From: Nitrosopumilales archaeon CG_4_9_14_0_2_um_filter_34_16
GTDB lineage: Archaea > Thermoproteota > Nitrososphaeria > Nitrososphaerales > Nitrosopumilaceae
DNA: 8,834 nt
Assembly (NCBI GenBank): GCA_002788515.1
Contig: PFRJ01000051.1
Coordinates: 1-8,834, forward strand
Reading direction: 5' to 3'
Positions within the stretch are counted from its first letter, which is position 1. The number at the start of each line of letters is the position of its first letter. The notes under the pieces were generated by a model, which did not search any database, was not told the DNA's origin, and worked only from the letters and a program-made list of their open reading frames with translations. Of the stretch, positions 6,299 through 8,834 are shown piece after piece. The position numbers were made by a program, and so were the translations under genes.

Positions 6299-6327
6299 TT
6301 GGTATCTGTTCGACAGATGAACCAATC
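6297..6327. promoter_or_regulatory. Long imperfect palindrome between gene end and TATA box: operator or terminator hairpin
   Basis: Outer arms GATTGGT (6297-6303) and ACCAATC (6321-6327) and inner arms ATCTGT (6304-6309) and ACAGAT (6313-6318) surround a three-base centre TCG, with only two unpaired bases (6319-6320). That is 13 paired positions. It begins within the stop codon of the upstream gene and ends two bases before the TATA box at 6330. No strong T run follows directly. A terminator hairpin and an operator covering the BRE are both possible; the position favours control of the membrane protein/regulator cluster. Confidence 0.55.
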
Positions 6328-6329
6328 TC

Positions 6330-6337
6330 TTTAAATT
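6330..6337 (+). promoter_or_regulatory. TATA box of the membrane protein/regulator cluster
   Basis: TTTAAATT is centred 29 nt before the TTG at 6363 and only 20 nt before the TTG at 6354, so 6363 is the more likely start. Confidence 0.5.
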
Positions 6338-6362
6338 TCAAAAAACTACCATTTTGATCACT

Positions 6363-6755
6363 TTGTTTAGGCCTGAAAGACTAGTTGAGAAAAAATCAAC
6401 ATTATTTTCAATTGTAGTTACTGGTGTGATAGCAATTCTGGCATTGCCAATCATAATTCCACATCTTTTACACGGATATCATCTGGCACACATTTTCTTA
6501 CATGTTGGTGGAATCACACTTGCAGTCTTCATCTCCACACTGGCAATATTTGCTTATTATAGATTAAGAACTAGACGCCTTTTGCTAAGCGCTGTAGCAT
6601 TCACCAACTTCATTGCAGCTGAAATCGTCTTACTTGTTGATGCAACCTGGCCTAGTATCTATGATGTTGGCGGAATGTCATTTGCTGAAGTAGGACATTT
6701 ATTGACGTTTGTTACATTAGGATTATTAGCATTAGGAGTGTTTAGAAATGACTGA
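6363..6755 (+). CDS. Four-helix membrane protein with a histidine ladder, coupled to a regulator
   Basis: From the TTG at 6363 it has 130 residues (MFRPERLVEKK...); a TTG at 6354 would add three. There are four predicted transmembrane helices, at about 13-32, 41-66, 73-93 and 104-126, and a short basic N-terminus. Around the start of helix 2, His34, 37, 40, 43 and 47 fall on one helical face (PHLLHGYHLAHIFLH), with Glu87, Asp93 and His112 in or near later helices. This could bind a metal or heme, but no known motif is matched. The stop overlaps the ATG of the winged-helix gene by 8 bp, implying translational coupling. Small membrane proteins paired with winged-helix regulators recur in archaea; by analogy this may be a membrane sensor or partner for the regulator. 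Function is inferred from context only. Confidence 0.75.
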   Translation: MFRPERLVEKKSTLFSIVVTGVIAILALPIIIPHLLHGYHLAHIFLHVGGITLAVFISTLAIFAYYRLRTRRLLLSAVAFTNFIAAEIVLLVDATWPSIYDVGGMSFAEVGHLLTFVTLGLLALGVFRND

Positions 6756-7248
6756 TAGAGATTTACATTTACAACAAATTATTGAAGAAAATCCTGGAAT
6801 TCAGTTCCGTGAAATTATGCGTTCCTCCGGATTAAAAAATGGTGTTCTGAGTCATTATTTAGTAAAATTAGAAAAAACTGGAATCATTAAAGTTATTCGT
6901 GGTCCACGACAATCTAGATTTTATTCTCCAAGCATTACTGAAACTGAATCTATTGTAATCAAAGCACTACGAAAACAAACTCCTCGTGATTTGTTACTTG
7001 CATTAATAGAAAATGACGGATTAGATTTTTCGCAACTAGTCAAAGCTGTCAAAAAATCACCATCTACTGTTTCACTTTATCTATCACAAATCGTCGATGA
7101 TGGTTTAGTTGAGATAAAACTTGTTCAACTCAAAAAGAGATATTATATTAAAGCAAGAGAGTCTATAGATAAATTAGTTGAAGACTACAGACCAAGCTCA
7201 CTTGATAAATCAACATCTGGATTCGAAGATATTATCAATTCCTTCTAG
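6748..7248 (+). CDS. Tandem winged-helix transcriptional regulator
   Basis: A protein of 166 residues with two winged helix-turn-helix domains. The first is about 5-61: IQFREIMRSSGLKNGVLSHY contains helix 2, the turn and the recognition helix, with the wing at RGPRQSRFYS. The second is about 66-135: DFSQLVKAVKKSPSTVSLYL, then GLVEIKLVQLKKRYYI as the wing. The C-terminus (150-166) is short and polar. There is no ligand domain, signal peptide or metal-binding Cys set. The pattern is ArsR/MarR-like and typical of archaeal tandem winged-helix regulators. Its start overlaps the end of the membrane protein gene by 8 bp and its stop is 13 bp before the next gene, so all three probably form one unit. 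The palindrome at 6297-6327 is a plausible autoregulatory target. DNA binding is confidently assigned; the signal sensed is unknown. Confidence 0.85.
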   Translation: MTDRDLHLQQIIEENPGIQFREIMRSSGLKNGVLSHYLVKLEKTGIIKVIRGPRQSRFYSPSITETESIVIKALRKQTPRDLLLALIENDGLDFSQLVKAVKKSPSTVSLYLSQIVDDGLVEIKLVQLKKRYYIKARESIDKLVEDYRPSSLDKSTSGFEDIINSF

Positions 7249-7261
7249 TGTTTCACAACTG

Positions 7262-8476
7262 ATGATTCCTATATTTTTAGGATTATTCTTTATTCTGTTA
7301 CTTCCTACAATTGCTTATGCTGATGTTTTCATACCAGATAGTGAATATACTGGATATTATGATTCTGAAGGAGTTTATACTGTTGTTGGAAATGTAAAAA
7401 ATCAAAATGATTTTGCATTGATTCCAACAATTACAATATCTGTTATTGATAATGATCAGACAAAAATTACTCATACATTACATCACGTACCAATACCTGC
7501 AATGACTGATATTCCCTTTAAATTAAAATTTCCAGAAATTCACGATAAAAACCCTGTCTTATTAAATGCCACATTAGAGTATTCTAAAACTAAAAAAAAT
7601 CCTATTCCTATACAGATCATCTATGATAAAACCTTGATTACTCATGAAGATGGCCATGTTACTGGTAGAATAAAAAATATTGGAAATCAAACAGTATACA
7701 ATCCTAAAGTATTTGCAATTGTTCATGGCTACGAGAAATATATCCTAGATGTTGCTCAAAATATCAAACCGATTGAAAAGATTGAACCAGGACAAATACT
7801 GAACTTTACGATATATCCTGATCCTTCTGTGTCTGAACCTGTTCGTTTCTATTCATGTTTTGCACCTGTTGATACTACTGTAATTCCTGTTACTGCAAAG
7901 AAAGATGGTGGCGATTTTGATTTTAGATATGATTCAGGTGCATGGTATTCTGCTGCAAAATTTGATGAAACGGGAACTACATTGAGTATTAGAGAGTACA
8001 ACAGTTATCCATTGGAGACTTATGCCAACTTTGAATTTCCTCCTATCTCTGGAACTGAAAAATTCAATGTAACACTAAATGATAAACCTATAGAGTTTAT
8101 TCAAAGTATTGATGAGATGGGATTTTGGCATGTGGCGTTTCAAGTAAAGCCAACCTCACAAGGAATCTTGAAAATTTCAGGTTTCGAGAAAGGATTGCCT
8201 CCTGAATTACCAAAAATTCCAAAATGGATTAAGGTCAATGCAGAATGGTGGGCAACAAATCAAATTTCAGATTTAGAATTTCTTCAAGGAATAGATTTTT
8301 TGTTTGAAAAACAAATTATCTCTGTTCCTGAACGAGATGTAATTGCTGAATCTCAGTGGAAAATTCCGCAATGGGTAAAAATCTCTACAGAATGGTGGGC
8401 AACAAATCAAATTTCAGATGATGAATTTCTAAATATGATTGAAAGTCTTGTTAAACAGAATATAATGCTAGTTTAA
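7262..8476 (+). CDS. Secreted FxLYD-like protein with two C-terminal WW repeats
   Basis: From the ATG at 7262 it has 404 residues. A TTG at 7178 would overlap the regulator gene and put 28 polar residues ahead of the signal peptide, so 7262 is preferred. Residues 1-20 are a signal peptide ending AYA. Residues 37-95 (VYTVVGNVKNQNDFALIPTI) and 130-187 (HVTGRIKNIGNQTVYNPKVF) look like two FxLYD-type beta-sandwich domains: a V-x-G-x-V/I-K-N strand, then 'T/V...P...' and a later E-P-G before the last strand. Residues 195-310 are a further beta-rich region that I do not recognise. Residues 319-356 and 368-403 are WW repeats (IPKWIKVNAEWWATNQISD and IPQWVKISTEWWATNQISD). No membrane helix at the end. 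It lies 13 bp after the regulator gene and is probably co-transcribed with it, so it may be the regulator's output. Surface location is inferred; molecular role unknown. Confidence 0.83.
   Translation: MIPIFLGLFFILLLPTIAYADVFIPDSEYTGYYDSEGVYTVVGNVKNQNDFALIPTITISVIDNDQTKITHTLHHVPIPAMTDIPFKLKFPEIHDKNPVLLNATLEYSKTKKNPIPIQIIYDKTLITHEDGHVTGRIKNIGNQTVYNPKVFAIVHGYEKYILDVAQNIKPIEKIEPGQILNFTIYPDPSVSEPVRFYSCFAPVDTTVIPVTAKKDGGDFDFRYDSGAWYSAAKFDETGTTLSIREYNSYPLETYANFEFPPISGTEKFNVTLNDKPIEFIQSIDEMGFWHVAFQVKPTSQGILKISGFEKGLPPELPKIPKWIKVNAEWWATNQISDLEFLQGIDFLFEKQIISVPERDVIAESQWKIPQWVKISTEWWATNQISDDEFLNMIESLVKQNIMLV
8216..8473 (+). repeat. Tandem WW repeats in the FxLYD-like secreted protein
   Basis: Two copies 147 bp apart, both with the variant EWWATNQISD instead of the QIDD of the other two genes. 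The second copy is more divergent after that point (NMIESLVKQNIM). Confidence 0.8.
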
Positions 8477-8483
8477 TTTTTTT
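8477..8483 (+). terminator. T-run terminator after the FxLYD-like gene
   Basis: Seven T directly follow the stop codon at 8474-8476, a typical archaeal U-tract termination signal for the three-gene cluster. Confidence 0.5.
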
Positions 8484-8484
8484 A

Positions 8485-8506
8485 AAATGTGAAAATTAAC
8501 ACATTT
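8485..8506. repeat. Inverted repeat in the intergenic region
   Basis: AAATGTG (8485-8491) and CACATTT (8500-8506) are perfect complements around an 8-base AT-only spacer. It lies after the T run and about 33 bp before the TATA box at 8540, so it may be an operator for the downstream promoter or an additional terminator hairpin. Confidence 0.35.
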
Positions 8507-8539
8507 CAAAATTTCTAAATTATTGTAAACCTAAATTAC

Positions 8540-8547
8540 TATATAAT
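8540..8547 (+). promoter_or_regulatory. Strong TATA box ahead of the small GTG ORF
   Basis: TATATAAT is centred about 29 nt before the GTG at 8573. It is one of the closest matches to the archaeal TATA consensus in the window, and it is too far (about 165 nt) from the rhomboid start for a leaderless transcript of that gene. Confidence 0.5.
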
Positions 8548-8572
8548 AAAATGATTAGCCAGTAATAATTAT

Positions 8573-8701
8573 GTGAGCAACTGGGATTCTACTGGAATAT
8601 TTCATGGTGTTATAGGAATTTTAGGAATTAGAAAAGATGATTCAATAATGTCACAAAAATATGATGTAATAATCTTATTATACAAATTTTATCCACTTTA
8701 A
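8573..8701 (+). CDS. Possible 42-residue protein starting with GTG
   Basis: GTG at 8573 opens 42 codons ending at TAA 8699-8701. The protein begins MSNWDSTGIFHGVIGILGI, a moderately hydrophobic, Gly-rich start, continues with a charged middle (RKDDS) and ends with a hydrophobic segment (YDVIILLYKFYPL). The start fits the strong TATA box at 8540. No homologue is recognised, and the second hydrophobic part overlaps the likely TATA box of the rhomboid gene, so coding status is uncertain. Alternatives are a non-coding RNA from the same promoter or a 5' leader for the rhomboid gene. Confidence 0.35.
   Translation: MSNWDSTGIFHGVIGILGIRKDDSIMSQKYDVIILLYKFYPL
8679..8686 (+). promoter_or_regulatory. 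TATA box of the rhomboid gene
   Basis: TATACAAA is centred 26 nt before the ATG at 8709, consistent with a leaderless transcript. Confidence 0.5.
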
Positions 8702-8708
8702 TCATCAA

Positions 8709-8834
8709 ATGCTTCCACTACGAGATGATAATCCACATCCTCCTGGATTCAAACCAAGAGTAACTCATGCACTAATCATTGTAAATGTGATTGTATTTTT
8801 TATGGAAGTTGTTTATACAGGACAGTTTTTTGAT
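8709..8834 (+). CDS. Rhomboid-family intramembrane serine protease, N-terminal part (runs off the window)
   Basis: 42 codons are open to the window end. The opening MLPLRDDNPHPPGFKPRVTH followed by ALIIVNVIVFFMEVVY is the characteristic start of bacterial and archaeal rhomboid proteases: M-x-P-L-R-D-x-N, a Pro-rich stretch and an arginine, then the first transmembrane helix with the 'ALIxxNVxVF' pattern. The catalytic Ser in GxSG and the His lie outside the window, so activity cannot be judged here. The family cleaves membrane proteins within or next to the bilayer. Confidence 0.8.
   Translation, partial: MLPLRDDNPHPPGFKPRVTHALIIVNVIVFFMEVVYTGQFFD

Noticed and set aside
7178..7261. TTG at 7178 as start of the FxLYD-like protein
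   Set aside because: It would place 28 polar residues ahead of the signal peptide and overlap the regulator gene by 71 bp; the ATG at 7262 gives a normal signal peptide.
4232..8473. The WW repeats as eukaryotic-type WW domains
   Set aside because: WW domains have two Trp about 20 residues apart in a beta-sheet; here the Trp lie in W-x(7)-WW spacing in a helix-like context.

Overview
The window looks like the chromosome of a mesophilic ammonia-oxidising archaeon of the Nitrosopumilus type (Thaumarchaeota/Nitrososphaerota). The DNA is AT-rich. TATA boxes sit about 27 nt before start codons with almost no 5' leader and no Shine-Dalgarno sites. One protein ends in a PEFG-type sorting tail, there is a plastocyanin-like blue copper protein, and three secreted proteins end in a tandem Trp-rich repeat of the form IPxWIKxNAxWWAxxQIxD. 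This assignment is inferred from motifs, not from a database search.

Layout. Positions 1-194 (-) hold the 5' part of a CopC-type copper protein. Divergent from it, 287-925 (+) encodes a secreted, C-terminally membrane-anchored beta-sandwich protein. Convergent with that, 940-1818 (-) is a blue copper protein with a PEFG tail, and upstream of it on the same strand 1875-2687 (-) is a secreted CFI-box protein with a C-terminal membrane helix. From 2801 everything is on the + strand: a large secreted protein with two WW repeats (2801-4501), a 68-residue soluble protein (4534-4740), a paralogue of the large secreted protein (4742-6298), a three-gene cluster of a four-helix membrane protein (6363-6755), a tandem winged-helix regulator (6748-7248) and a third WW-repeat secreted protein (7262-8476), then a possible 42-residue ORF (8573-8701) and the N-terminus of a rhomboid protease (8709 to the end).

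How it fits together. Nearly all the genes encode envelope proteins. Two have recognisable copper folds (CopC, plastocyanin), and four begin the predicted mature chain with His. The envelope proteins split into two groups: those ending in a transmembrane anchor (925, PEFG, CFI-box proteins) and those ending in paired WW repeats with no membrane helix. This suggests the WW repeat is an alternative cell-surface retention module. The best candidate for an undescribed system is the cluster 6363-8476: a His-rich four-helix membrane protein translationally coupled to a DNA-binding protein and followed by a WW-repeat surface protein, with a long imperfect palindrome placed just before its TATA box.

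No tRNA, rRNA, CRISPR array, insertion sequence or phage gene was seen.
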